NCBI RefSeq assembly: GCF_003710985.1
Contig: NZ_RHHT01000029.1
Location: 1 to 64,000 of the forward strand
Length of the DNA stretch: 64,000 nucleotides
Direction: 5' to 3'
DNA from: Brevibacillus panacihumi
GTDB taxonomy: Bacteria > Bacillota > Bacilli > Brevibacillales > Brevibacillaceae
A program made the position numbers and the translations under genes. Below the pieces are notes generated by a model, which ran no database searches, had not been told where the DNA came from, and saw nothing but the letters and a program-made list of their open reading frames with translations. Position 1 is the first letter of the stretch. The number at the start of each line of letters is the position of its first letter. This document shows positions 40,856 through 50,053 of the stretch, one piece after another.

Positions 40856-42616
40856 GTGAAAGCGACAACCATTTTTTCCCGGTTCCAATCCTTGCGACCA
40901 AAGCTCATGACGATCATCCTCTTGCTGTTGATCGTGCCCAGTACCTTGATTGGAAATCACACCTATCAGACGGCCACGGAAAGTTTGGATCAATTGGGAG
41001 AACGCGCTCTCAAAAACAACGTTCGGCTTACCATCGAGATGATTGCCTCCCTTCACCCCTTTGTGGAACAGGGGAAAATCTCTCTGGAGGATGCACAGGA
41101 AATGGTCAAAAGCCGGATCCTGGGACCCAAACAGGCAGACGGCACTCGCCCTATCAACAAAAACATCGATGTCGGCGAAGCCGGCTATATATTTGTACTC
41201 GATCAAAAAGGGGTCATGCTCGCTTCTCCCAAGATCGAAGGGCAAAATACATGGGATACAGCCGGACCGGACGGCAGTCTGTTCACGCAGGAAATGATAG
41301 CCAAGGCAGGGAATGGCGGCGGCTTTACCTATTATCTCTGGCCGATTGAGCCGGGATCCGACATACTGGCGCCTAAAGTTACCTACACCGAGCAAGACCC
41401 TCATTGGGGCTGGATCATCTGTGCGGGGACCTATACATCCGACTTTAACAAACCGGCCCAGGCCTTGCTGACCGAGGCTATCATCTGGACAACGATTCTT
41501 CTCGCATTCGGTGCGGCCTTCTCCTGGTATATGACCGGCCGGATCACCAAACCTGTAACAGCCATTGCCGCACGCGTCAGACTGGTGGCAGATGGAGATT
41601 TGTCAGGCGAGCCGATCAAAGTGGCAAGCAAGGATGAGATCGGACAGCTCACCGATGACTTCAACATGATGACACGCAATCTGCGCGAGTTGATTCAGCA
41701 GGTAGGCGCCAGCTCTGACCATGTCGCGGCTACTGCCGAGCAATTGACAGCAAGCGCCCAGCAGACCAGCCAAGCAACGGAACAAATCGCTGTCACCATG
41801 CAGGAGGTCGCGATGGGCACGGAAGGCCAGGTGCGTGCCATCGACGAAGCCTCCCGCACGATCACAAGCATGTCCGCAAGCCTGCAAGAAATCGCAGCCA
41901 ACACCGAACATGTGACAGTTACCGTGAATCAGGCTTCCAACGTCGTCCAATCCGGCAACGAGTCGGTCCATAAAGCCATCTCACAGATGGAGTCGATCAG
42001 CCGTACTGTAAATGGATTGGCTGATTCCATCAAATCGTTGGGCCATCGCTCGCAGGAGATTGGAAAAATCGTAGAGGTCATTACGGCCATCGCCGAACAA
42101 ACCAACCTATTGTCTTTAAACGCAGCCATCGAGGCTGCACGCGCCGGGGAGCATGGCAGAGGTTTTGCGGTGGTTGCAGATGAAGTGAGAAAGCTTGCCG
42201 AGCAGTCCTCGCAATCGACGAAGCAAATCATCAGCCTGATCGCTGCCATCCAAGAAGAGACGAATTCCGCCATCGACTCGATGGAAACAACCACGGCTGA
42301 AGTAGCTGCCGGGATTGAAGTCGTGCATCAGGCAGGACAATCCTTCCGCGAGATTCACGAGGGAATCGAACAAGTCGCCGTTCAGACCAGGGAAGTCTCG
42401 CACAATACCTCCCAGCTGAGCGCGGGTACCCAGCAAATCGTCCAATCGATCGATGTCATCGGCGAAAAAGCCGACACGACAGCTTCGGGCACCCAAAACA
42501 TCTCAGCGGCCGCCGAAGAGCAATTGGCTTCGATGGAAGAGATCTCCTCCTCCGCTGAATCGCTCTCCCATATGGCGGAAGAGCTGCAAGCCCTGATCCA
42601 GAGATTCAAAGTGTAG
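40856..42616 (+). CDS. Methyl-accepting chemotaxis protein with Cache sensor
   Basis: About 586 residues. Transmembrane segment 1 at about 15-32, an extracellular single-Cache domain ([31 protein letters not shown]), segment 2 near 210-230, HAMP ([17 protein letters not shown]), then a cytoplasmic coiled-coil signalling domain with the hairpin tip [20 protein letters not shown]. It reports a small external ligand to CheA/CheW. Single-Cache domains of this kind often bind carboxylates, which would suit a genome region full of acid uptake. The GTG at 40856 is chosen over that at 40844, which touches its ribosome site. Followed by a strong terminator. Confidence 0.9.
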   Translation: MKATTIFSRFQSLRPKLMTIILLLLIVPSTLIGNHTYQTATESLDQLGERALKNNVRLTIEMIASLHPFVEQGKISLEDAQEMVKSRILGPKQADGTRPINKNIDVGEAGYIFVLDQKGVMLASPKIEGQNTWDTAGPDGSLFTQEMIAKAGNGGGFTYYLWPIEPGSDILAPKVTYTEQDPHWGWIICAGTYTSDFNKPAQALLTEAIIWTTILLAFGAAFSWYMTGRITKPVTAIAARVRLVADGDLSGEPIKVASKDEIGQLTDDFNMMTRNLRELIQQVGASSDHVAATAEQLTASAQQTSQATEQIAVTMQEVAMGTEGQVRAIDEASRTITSMSASLQEIAANTEHVTVTVNQASNVVQSGNESVHKAISQMESISRTVNGLADSIKSLGHRSQEIGKIVEVITAIAEQTNLLSLNAAIEAARAGEHGRGFAVVADEVRKLAEQSSQSTKQIISLIAAIQEETNSAIDSMETTTAEVAAGIEVVHQAGQSFREIHEGIEQVAVQTREVSHNTSQLSAGTQQIVQSIDVIGEKADTTASGTQNISAAAEEQLASMEEISSSAESLSHMAEELQALIQRFKV

Positions 42617-42647
42617 ACCGGGTTGTCCAACCTTTTTCCAACGCAGC

Positions 42648-42697
42648 AAGGCTGTCACGCTGATCGATACAGATCGGGCGCTGACAGCCTTTTTTTA
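42648..42697 (+). terminator. Intrinsic terminator of the chemoreceptor gene
   Basis: AAGGCTGTCA and TGACAGCCTT form a perfect 10-base stem followed by a run of seven or more T. Confidence 0.9.
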
Positions 42698-42709
42698 GCA
42701 GCTTGTATG

Positions 42710-44293
42710 TTATCCTCTGAGAAAACGCATGGCTTCGCTGATCAGCGGATGAAGCACCGAGACATGTCCTTCCCGTTCTAATTTGCGGAAAGAAGCCTGG
42801 AAATTCTCTGTTTGGCAGGGCACCATCCACCGATAGAGTTCTTCGGCATCTGCGACCATGTTGGGCTTTTCCTCCGCTCCGATCGCGATCAATAGTTTGG
42901 CGTCGATTTCGCCCTTTTGCAAGCGCTGCTCGAAGGCCGCCCATCTCTTGTGAAGGCTGTGTTCTTTCCACCAGATAGAAGGGCTTGCGGCAATATAGCT
43001 ATGGAAGGCTTCGGGTCGGGTAAACAGCATATACAGCGCAAAGTATCCTCCTAACGAGTGTCCGAACAGACCTTGACGTCTCCGATCGATCGGGCACACC
43101 GCTTCCACAGCGGGCTTCAAATCCTCCTCGATGAAGGCGATAAAATCCTCTATGCCTCCCGTCTTCGGCCATGCGGAACCATCTGGCCGTTCCGGCAGCT
43201 CGGAAGTCTTCGCAGCCTCTGTATAATCATAGAAACGCTCGTCAGTTACGATCGGCACCTCGGCGTCATAGCCAATGCCGACGATCACCTGCGGCTCGAT
43301 CCCATGCGGCTTCCTTCCTTGCAAGCACATGGCCTCAGCCATGGATCCAAATACGGCATTGCCATCCAGCACGTACAACACAGGGTACCCGTTCTTGGGA
43401 GACTGCTCTTGCGGAATCGATAAAAAGATGCGGTATTCCCGACCGGAGCGTTTGGCACGCAAGCTGAAGTGATGGGTATTGGGGATCTCGAAGCCGCTCG
43501 TCATGCGCCTGAACGGCACCAGCTCGTCTGCTTGATTCCGCGAATAGTCCGACTCCTTCTTTTCTTCGAACAGCCATCGGAGAGCGCACGGGAATTGCTG
43601 CGCCATAAAAAACAAATCATGCGTACCGCCTGCGATTTTCTCAAACTGCAGCTGCTGCACAGGAAAGCCTTTTTCCAGCCAAATCGCATGGGCTTCCAGC
43701 GTATTTTCCACCATGTGTCTCTGGCGATTGGATTTATAGATTCCTTCGCAGTCCCCGACAGACATGTAAATCCGTTGATTCGGTGAAAGGACTGGCTGAT
43801 CGCGAAGGAATTCCAGCACCCCCTCGTACCAGAACGATGTCGACAAGAGCCCCAGCCTGCCAAAAGTCTCGGGACGCCAATAGCCGGCGAACATGGCGAT
43901 GAGCGCGCCAAGAGAGCCTCCGATGATTCCCGTATGCGCAGGTTCGGGCATCGTCCGGTACTTCCTGTCTATCGCTGGCTTGATCACGTCTGCCAGCTCA
44001 TCGATGTACTGCCGTCCTCTCCCTTCAAACGGCGGCTTGCCTGCAGCCAATGACGCTGCTGGCCAGGGCGTGTACTCGCTATTGCGCTCATGGGAAGGGA
44101 TCCCGACCAGAATCACCTCGGTCAATTGGCCCGTCGTGCACAGATGATCGAGGTAATTGATGCAGCTCGTAAATGCTTCCCCCTCATCCTGAACATAGGC
44201 GACTGGATACCGCCTGTCAGAGGTTGGATAGGATGGAGGAAGATAGATTTGAAGCGCGCGATCAGATATGTTCAGGCTGTGATATCGATTCAT
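42710..44293 (-). CDS. Tandem double esterase, BesA/Fes-like (siderophore esterase family)
   Basis: About 527 residues made of two full alpha/beta-hydrolase (esterase D/Fes) domains. Domain 1 (about 1-255) has nucleophile motif GGSLGA and the His in GGTHDLFF. Domain 2 (about 285-527) has GHSLGGYF and the His in REGHVSVL. Both triads look complete. BesA is a single domain of about this half-length that opens the trilactone of Fe-bacillibactin to free iron. Directly upstream are two FecCD permeases and a binding protein of the Feu type, so release of iron from an imported catecholate siderophore is the likely role. The ATG at 44293 has AAAGGGAG upstream. Confidence 0.82.
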   Translation of the reverse strand: MNRYHSLNISDRALQIYLPPSYPTSDRRYPVAYVQDEGEAFTSCINYLDHLCTTGQLTEVILVGIPSHERNSEYTPWPAASLAAGKPPFEGRGRQYIDELADVIKPAIDRKYRTMPEPAHTGIIGGSLGALIAMFAGYWRPETFGRLGLLSTSFWYEGVLEFLRDQPVLSPNQRIYMSVGDCEGIYKSNRQRHMVENTLEAHAIWLEKGFPVQQLQFEKIAGGTHDLFFMAQQFPCALRWLFEEKKESDYSRNQADELVPFRRMTSGFEIPNTHHFSLRAKRSGREYRIFLSIPQEQSPKNGYPVLYVLDGNAVFGSMAEAMCLQGRKPHGIEPQVIVGIGYDAEVPIVTDERFYDYTEAAKTSELPERPDGSAWPKTGGIEDFIAFIEEDLKPAVEAVCPIDRRRQGLFGHSLGGYFALYMLFTRPEAFHSYIAASPSIWWKEHSLHKRWAAFEQRLQKGEIDAKLLIAIGAEEKPNMVADAEELYRWMVPCQTENFQASFRKLEREGHVSVLHPLISEAMRFLRG

Positions 44294-44326
44294 GTTTCTC
44301 CCTTTCTGCATCCCGGACCGGAGTGG

Positions 44327-45349
44327 CTACCGTTTCATTTTCATCAGCAAATAGATAAAGTAAGGGACCCCGATGATCGAGATGACGATCCCTGCTGCAA
44401 GCTCGGCAGGAGCAAAAATCGTCTTGCCGATAAAATCCGCCCATACGACCAAGGCAGCCCCGATCAGCCCGCTAACCGGCAGGATGGCGCCGTGGTTCAC
44501 TCCTGTCAGCCTTCTTGCTATTTGCGGAGCGATCAGGCCTACGAAGCTAACACTTCCCGATACCGCGACACTGGCGGCTACCAGGCCGATGCTGCAGCCG
44601 AGCAAAACCTTCTTTTCCCTCTCGACATGCACCCCCAGGCTGAGGGCGCTGTCTTCCCCCAGCTGAAAGAGATCCAGGACTCGTCCCTTCCACCAGAGAA
44701 TCGGGGGCATCAGGATCAGCCAAGGCAGCAGGGTCACCACGAATTTCCAGTTGGCGTTGTATATGCTCCCTGCCAGCCACACCACAGCCATTTCAAAATC
44801 ATTCGGATTCATTTTCAAGGAGACATACAGCGTCACCGCCCCAAAACCGGAAGCAGCAGCGATCCCCACCAGGATCATTCTCTGCGGATCCAGCCTGCCG
44901 TGCTGCTGGGAAAACAAATAAATCAAGACGACCGCCAGAAAGCCGCCAACCAGCCCAAACATCGGCATCATCATGACAGCGAGCCAGCCTTGGATCTGCA
45001 CACTTCCTTGAAAAAAGAACATGAACAAAACGACTGCCATGCCAGCCCCCGCATTGATGCCCAGGATGCCGGGATCTGCCAGGCCGTTGCGCGTCACTCC
45101 CTGAAAGACCGTCCCCGCCATCCCAAGCGCCGCTCCCACCAGGACACTCAACACGATTCGCGGCAACCGAAAATCAAAGATGACCAGATCATGCTCCCGG
45201 ACAGGATCGATCCGCAGCAAGGTCTGCACAATCTCTCGAAGGGACAAATCGAACATTCCGCTCGTCAGGCTCAGATAGGCTCCTCCCGCAATCACCACAA
45301 TCAGAACCGCGCAGATCGACCAGACTCTGGGTGGAGAAACATCAGGCAT
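44327..45349 (-). CDS. Iron-siderophore ABC transporter permease (FecD/FeuC-like)
   Basis: About 340 residues, FecCD/BtuCD permease fold with about ten membrane segments: GITRNGL-type loop VTRNGLADPGILGINAGAG, GSIYNANW and GLIAPQIARRLTG are standard. The ATG at 45349 follows GGAGGGG and overlaps the upstream permease stop by 8 bases. Works with the next permease as heterodimer. No dedicated ATPase gene follows; B. subtilis FeuABC likewise borrows a distant ATPase (YusV). Confidence 0.88.
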   Translation of the reverse strand: MPDVSPPRVWSICAVLIVVIAGGAYLSLTSGMFDLSLREIVQTLLRIDPVREHDLVIFDFRLPRIVLSVLVGAALGMAGTVFQGVTRNGLADPGILGINAGAGMAVVLFMFFFQGSVQIQGWLAVMMMPMFGLVGGFLAVVLIYLFSQQHGRLDPQRMILVGIAAASGFGAVTLYVSLKMNPNDFEMAVVWLAGSIYNANWKFVVTLLPWLILMPPILWWKGRVLDLFQLGEDSALSLGVHVEREKKVLLGCSIGLVAASVAVSGSVSFVGLIAPQIARRLTGVNHGAILPVSGLIGAALVVWADFIGKTIFAPAELAAGIVISIIGVPYFIYLLMKMKR

Positions 45350-46349
45350 GCTTGCCCCCTCCTCTCGTCTTGATGAGATAGAGGAAAAACGGGACGCCAA
45401 ACAAAGCTGTGATCACACCGATCGGGGTCTCGAAGGGGTAATTGACAAATCGAGCCAGAATATCGCAAAACGCCAGAAACAAGCCCCCGAGAACCCCCGA
45501 AACGGGGATGAGGCGCTGATAATCCTCTCCGCAGAGGAATCGGGCGATATGGGGGATGATCAGACCGATAAAGGCGATCTTCCCTGCCAACGCGACCGAC
45601 ACACCAGTCAGGATCACGACGGCCAGAAGGATCAACACTTTGATCAGATCTGTCCGCTGTCCAAGGCCCGCCGCTACATCATCGCCCAGCGACATCACCG
45701 TGACGGATTTCGCAAGCAATAGAGCAAGCGTCAAGCCCACGATGGCAAAAGGCAGCGCCAGCTTGAGCATTGCCGGGTCCATGGCATGCAGCTTGGCGTT
45801 GTACCAGAAGCTGACGCCCTGCGAGATTTGAAAATAGCTAGCTGCCGCCGCAGAGATACCGCTCAAGAACGTGCCGACAATCGTTCCGAGAATCGCCAAT
45901 CGCACTGGCGTCAAACCGCCGGGGATCAACCTGCCAAGACCAAAGACAAGCGCTGCCCCCAAGGCAGATCCGAGCATCGATAGGGCGATCAGGCTTGCCG
46001 AATTCGTGCCGGGCAAAAGGATCATCGCAAACGTGACGAGAAACGCCGAGCCGTCTACGACGCCCATAATGGACGGTGAAGCCAGGTAATTGCGCGTCAT
46101 CCCCTGCATCAAAGCTCCGGAAATCGCCAGAAATGCCCCGATGAGCAAAGCGCCGATCGCTCGGGGAAGCCGGGATGCCATGACAATCTGATGGTCCACA
46201 TTTTCCGCGTCAAAATGGAAGAGCGCATTCCAGATCTCTTCCGTCGGGATGCTTTTGGAACCGTACAGGACAGACAAATACAGGAGAAAAAGTGCGGCTA
46301 CCGGCGCCATCAGCAGGATAGCAGCCGGTACAATACGTTGGGATCGCAT
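45342..46349 (-). CDS. Iron-siderophore ABC transporter permease (FecC/FeuB-like)
   Basis: 335 residues, FecCD family: MTRNYLASPSIMGVVDGSAF, GFLIPHIARF-type loop GLIIPHIARFLCGEDY and FETPIGVITALFGVPFFLYL at the end. It forms the channel with the downstream permease. Lies 49 bases after the binding protein gene. Confidence 0.88.
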   Translation of the reverse strand: MRSQRIVPAAILLMAPVAALFLLYLSVLYGSKSIPTEEIWNALFHFDAENVDHQIVMASRLPRAIGALLIGAFLAISGALMQGMTRNYLASPSIMGVVDGSAFLVTFAMILLPGTNSASLIALSMLGSALGAALVFGLGRLIPGGLTPVRLAILGTIVGTFLSGISAAAASYFQISQGVSFWYNAKLHAMDPAMLKLALPFAIVGLTLALLLAKSVTVMSLGDDVAAGLGQRTDLIKVLILLAVVILTGVSVALAGKIAFIGLIIPHIARFLCGEDYQRLIPVSGVLGGLFLAFCDILARFVNYPFETPIGVITALFGVPFFLYLIKTRGGGKHA

Positions 46350-46398
46350 ACTAGCAACACGCCTTATCGAAATTGATTCATTCGCAGAAAGGATTCAA

Positions 46399-47412
46399 CT
46401 ACTTGGACAATTGCTCCACGGCTGCCTTCAAGAAGGCAATCTTACTGTACGCCGTTCCGCCTTGTGCCAGCGGATCTACGATATTGATGTAGACATTGCC
46501 GTTTTTCACCGCATTGCTGCTCTTGATAATGGGATTGTTCTTCCATTCTTCCAAAGCATTGGGTGCGTCATGGTTTTCTTCCGCCGCAAATTGGAGAAAC
46601 ACATAATCCGGGTTCATTTCAGCGAATTTCTCGATCGGGAGTGCTTCCTGGGCCTTGGCTGCCTGGATCTCGGCCGGGGTGTGCAAGCCAAGCTCGTGAT
46701 ACAAGATCGGGTTGAAATAGACGCCCGCGGGATACACATACATCAGCCCCTCGCGAACGCGGATCACGACTACTTTTTTATCCTTCAGCTTGTCGGCCAG
46801 CTTGACCTTTGCATCTTCCAAATCCGCTTTGTACTGTCCGATTACTTCTTCTGCCTGCTTTTCCTTGCCGGCGAGCTCCCCTAGCAGCAAGAGATTGGAT
46901 TCCCAATTGGTCGATACATGAGAGTAAAGAATCGTCGGAGCGATCGATTCCAGCTTTTCGGAGACTTCAGGCTTGAACTTCGTGCTTCCCAGAATCACAT
47001 CCGGCTTCAGCCCCAGGATCGCTTCGAAGTTCGGCTCTGTCTTTTCGCCAATCGAGACGGCATTTTTCGTGATCGACTCGAACATTGGCGGGAAAACGCC
47101 CGCGAATGAGATCGCTCCGACCGGATTCACGCCGAGCACGATGGCATCCTCCATCGCCTCTACGGCACCTGCCATGACGATGCGTTCTGTCGTGGCAGGC
47201 AATGTATACTCTTTGTCCAGATAGGTGATGGTCTTCGTCGCTGCAGCCTCCCCTGACTTTTGCCCGTCGGTACTCGCCTGTACCGGCTGTCCGGCGACAC
47301 CGTTGCCATTGGCTGTCTGGTTGCTTGCCTGTTCGTTGCTTCCGTTCCCGCAAGCTGTCACTAATAGAGAAATTGCGAGAATTACGCTGACACCCGCTCT
47401 GGTCCTCTTCAT
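46399..47412 (-). CDS. Iron-siderophore-binding lipoprotein (FeuA-like)
   Basis: 337 residues, class III solute-binding protein. Signal peptide with lipobox LVTAC, linker rich in Asn/Gln/Gly, then TERIVMAGAVEAMEDAI and NPVGAISF at the N-lobe start and NGNVYINIVDPLAQGG near the end. Binds a ferric siderophore, probably catecholate given the esterase and the similarity in layout to feuA-besA-btr. A Fur box lies just upstream. Confidence 0.88.
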   Translation of the reverse strand: MKRTRAGVSVILAISLLVTACGNGSNEQASNQTANGNGVAGQPVQASTDGQKSGEAAATKTITYLDKEYTLPATTERIVMAGAVEAMEDAIVLGVNPVGAISFAGVFPPMFESITKNAVSIGEKTEPNFEAILGLKPDVILGSTKFKPEVSEKLESIAPTILYSHVSTNWESNLLLLGELAGKEKQAEEVIGQYKADLEDAKVKLADKLKDKKVVVIRVREGLMYVYPAGVYFNPILYHELGLHTPAEIQAAKAQEALPIEKFAEMNPDYVFLQFAAEENHDAPNALEEWKNNPIIKSSNAVKNGNVYINIVDPLAQGGTAYSKIAFLKAAVEQLSK

Positions 47413-47446
47413 CCTTCTTCCGTGCCCCTTTCATAATCGCTGTAAA

Positions 47447-47464
47447 TGATAATGAGTCTCATTA
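47447..47464. promoter_or_regulatory. Fur box upstream of the siderophore binding protein gene
   Basis: TGATAATGAGTCTCATTA matches the 7-1-7 Fur pattern (TGATAATNATTATCA) at most positions and lies 35 bases before the start of the binding protein gene. Confidence 0.75.
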
Positions 47465-47515
47465 GCAATTATAGTAGTGGGACCCGCTTTCCTCCATGTA
47501 CAATATCCAGAATAA

Positions 47516-49195
47516 TCATGGACATTTTCCGGTAAAAATCCGCATCGCTTCATCGACGATCCGATCCAGCGCGATAGGCGAATACTCCCTCCAAGGCTCG
47601 GAAGCGATCTGACACACCTTATTTTCGCGAACCATGCGAAGCGACATCCAGGACGGTGATTGCTGCAGTTTTTTCCACTCTGCCAGCGTCTCCGAATCCC
47701 GGCAAATCAACAGCAGGACGACATCCGCTTCGATACCGTCGAGCTCCTCCAGACTGATCGGGATATTGCGATCCACTCCCATGTTTTCGCAGGCAGACCT
47801 GACTCCCAATCCGTCATAGAGTACATCCTGCATACCTTGGTTGCGGTATAGATAAAAATGATGACGTACTCGTTTCAGCGTCAACACACGCGGACGAACT
47901 CCGCTTTCCAAGAGCCTTTTCTTTTCCCTCTCTATTTTCGATTCAAAGGAGGCTATCCAGCTTCGGGCTTCAGATGGTTCACCCAGAGCTTCCCCCAAAG
48001 CTAGCAATCCTTGCTTCCAGCCTGCCTTCTCATCAGGAAGCTCCACGATTGGGGCGATCCCCGCCAATCTCTCCCTCTCCCACGGCTCCAAATCCCGGTG
48101 AGTGATAATCAGCTCAGGCTTTGACTGTGCGACGAGGTCCAAATTGTGGCTATTCTGGTATTTCTGCCTGGCAATGTGGAGGTGGTAGGGGATATCGCTG
48201 CCGTATTTTGTGAAGTACAGGTTGGACCACATCGGATGCAGAGGGGCTGCATGAGGAATGACCTTCAGCGTCAGCAGATAACCGAGTATTGATGTTCGTC
48301 CGTATACAGCCACCCTTCGGCTTCGTTGCTTCATGTACTGGGATGGGGACAAGCCATAGGTTTGCTTGAATTTGCGGCTGAAGTAAAAAGGGTCCGTGTA
48401 GCCTACCTCGTGGGCAATGTCTTTTAGCAGCCTCTCCGATTGGTTCATGAGATGCTTGGCTTTTTCCATTCTCACCTTTGTCAGATGATCAAGGGCGCTG
48501 GCACCATAGGTTTTTTTGAATAGATCCACATAGTATTTGGGACTCAGCTCCGCAATGGCCGCCAGCTGAGTGATCGTAATTTCCTCGACATATCGCTCCT
48601 CCATGTACGCCTTGGAACGTTCAAGCGCTTGTCGCGTATCGACTGCCCGCTCGGAGTGTACCGCTGCCGCCGCATAGAGCAATTCCGCGCAATCGATTTG
48701 AGCCCGCCAAACCTTCATTCTGTCCTTGCTGTTGAAATGGGCGTGGATGGCGCGACACAGCTTTTCCAAGCGTCCCGCTGGCGTGACCGGGATTCCCTTG
48801 CGCAGGGCAATTGCTGAATCCAGTCGTTCTGCACTTGCGGCGGCAAAGAGGCCAGCTCTTTCCTCAAAAATATCCAACCGCAGCACCATCGCTGACAGCT
48901 CTCCGCTTCCGTCTCCGCTCCAACCGAATGTGCTCTCAGGAGGAATCAGATAGACATGATCCTTTTTCATTGCCACCTGCCTATCTCCCAACTCCAGCAC
49001 CCCGCTGCCTCCGAGATGAACAATGAGCGCGTACGTTTCGGTGAGCTGTTGCTCCAGCTTCAATTTGCTTGCTCCCTCCGCAATGAATACGTCCCGCAGC
49101 CGGATGTAGCAGCGTCCAGGATCAAATGAATCCTCTTGCTCTTGCCCTGGCGCAGGGCTTTCGCTCCAATCTTGTTCGAGTCGATCTATTTTCAT
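47516..49195 (-). CDS. AraC-type regulator fused to a siderophore-binding domain (Btr-like)
   Basis: 559 residues. Residues about 1-190 form an AraC ligand-type domain, about 195-290 the AraC double helix-turn-helix (ITQLAAIAELSPKYYVDLF, AHEVGYTDPFYFSRKFKQT), and 300-559 a FeuA-like periplasmic-binding fold used inside the cell (VAVYGRTSILGYLL, PELIITHRD). This is the architecture of Btr, which activates feuABC when bacillibactin binds. It lies upstream of the transporter genes on the same strand, with Fur boxes on both sides. Confidence 0.9.
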   Translation of the reverse strand: MKIDRLEQDWSESPAPGQEQEDSFDPGRCYIRLRDVFIAEGASKLKLEQQLTETYALIVHLGGSGVLELGDRQVAMKKDHVYLIPPESTFGWSGDGSGELSAMVLRLDIFEERAGLFAAASAERLDSAIALRKGIPVTPAGRLEKLCRAIHAHFNSKDRMKVWRAQIDCAELLYAAAAVHSERAVDTRQALERSKAYMEERYVEEITITQLAAIAELSPKYYVDLFKKTYGASALDHLTKVRMEKAKHLMNQSERLLKDIAHEVGYTDPFYFSRKFKQTYGLSPSQYMKQRSRRVAVYGRTSILGYLLTLKVIPHAAPLHPMWSNLYFTKYGSDIPYHLHIARQKYQNSHNLDLVAQSKPELIITHRDLEPWERERLAGIAPIVELPDEKAGWKQGLLALGEALGEPSEARSWIASFESKIEREKKRLLESGVRPRVLTLKRVRHHFYLYRNQGMQDVLYDGLGVRSACENMGVDRNIPISLEELDGIEADVVLLLICRDSETLAEWKKLQQSPSWMSLRMVRENKVCQIASEPWREYSPIALDRIVDEAMRIFTGKCP

Positions 49196-49209
49196 TCTCC
49201 ACCCTCATT

Positions 49210-49226
49210 TGATAACGATTATCATT
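49210..49226. promoter_or_regulatory. Fur box upstream of the Btr-like regulator
   Basis: TGATAACGATTATCATT is a near-perfect Fur site 15 bases before the regulator start. Confidence 0.8.
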
Positions 49227-49286
49227 CTCCTTTGAGTATAGCAGGGAAAGGAAGCGGAATACATTGTTTTTCCCTAAAGGATAAAA

Positions 49287-49314
49287 AAGCATGCAGGAAT
49301 GTTCCCGCATGCTT
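49287..49314. terminator. Hairpin between divergent promoters
   Basis: AAGCATGC and GCATGCTT form an 8-base stem with T runs on both sides. It lies between the Btr-like gene and the ArsR-type gene, which diverge; its plus-strand T run overlaps the -35 box of the latter. It could block read-through in both directions. Confidence 0.4.
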
Positions 49315-49317
49315 CGT

Positions 49318-49346
49318 TTTTCATCGAAATATGGATGTGAGATAAT
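49318..49346 (+). promoter_or_regulatory. Predicted promoter of the ArsR-type gene
   Basis: TTTTCA (49318-49323), 17-base spacer, extended -10 TGAGATAAT (GATAAT at 49341-49346). The mRNA leader would be very short, just reaching the ribosome site GGAGG before the start. Confidence 0.5.
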
Positions 49347-49366
49347 GAAGATGGAGGTGCATGCAT

Positions 49367-50053
49367 ATGAACAACAGTCCGGATATGATCGAAGTCGCCA
49401 GCTTGATCGGCGAACCGTCCCGCATTGCCATTCTGCTCAGTCTGCTGGGAGGAAAATCCCTGCCGGCAAGCGAGCTTGCCAGAGCCGCACGAATCACTCC
49501 GCAGACCGCCAGCGCCCATCTGTCCAAGCTGGTAGAAGGCGGTTTGCTCGTCCATGAATCCTATGGCCGCCATCGGTACTATCGCTTGGCACGTGCGGAA
49601 GTGGCACAGGCGCTGGAAGCCCTGAGCGTCATCGCCAGGCCCAAGCCCATTCGCTCCCTGCGCGAATCAGATCAAGTAAAAGCGATGCGCTATGCCCGTA
49701 CCTGCTACGATCATCTGGCAGGAGAGATCGGCGTCGCGTTGACAGACCGCATGCTCGAACTGAGGATGCTCGAGGAAAGTGGAAAGGATTTTTTGCTAAC
49801 AGATGTAGGGAAAAACAAGCTTCTGGAGCTTGGCGTCGACATCGAGCCCGCGGCCAAAAGCCGCCGCAGCTTTGCCCGCCAATGCCTCGATTGGAGCGAG
49901 CGTCGGCATCATCTGGCAGGCAGTCTGGGAGCGGCCGTAACCAAGCGGCTTTTTGAACTGGGCTGGATCGAACGATTTCAGGACAATCGCGCGGTACGCG
50001 TCACCAAAACCGGGATCAAAGGCTTCGCTGACGAATTTGGCCTTCAGCTCTAA
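49367..50053 (+). CDS. ArsR-family winged-helix regulator with C-terminal extension
   Basis: About 228 residues. Residues 5-90 form an ArsR-type winged helix: IGEPSRIAILLSLLGG, ARAARITPQTASAHLSKL (recognition helix) and HRYYRLA. The 100-residue C-terminal half, with ARTCYDHLAGEIG and a second AGSLGAAVTKRLFEL repeat-like stretch, is found in YdfF-like ArsR proteins; it lacks the Cys pairs of metal-sensing members. The ATG at 49367 has GGAGG 9 bases upstream. It ends in an overlap of 38 bases with the convergent DMT exporter gene, so antisense effects are possible. Confidence 0.85.
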   Translation: MNNSPDMIEVASLIGEPSRIAILLSLLGGKSLPASELARAARITPQTASAHLSKLVEGGLLVHESYGRHRYYRLARAEVAQALEALSVIARPKPIRSLRESDQVKAMRYARTCYDHLAGEIGVALTDRMLELRMLEESGKDFLLTDVGKNKLLELGVDIEPAAKSRRSFARQCLDWSERRHHLAGSLGAAVTKRLFELGWIERFQDNRAVRVTKTGIKGFADEFGLQL

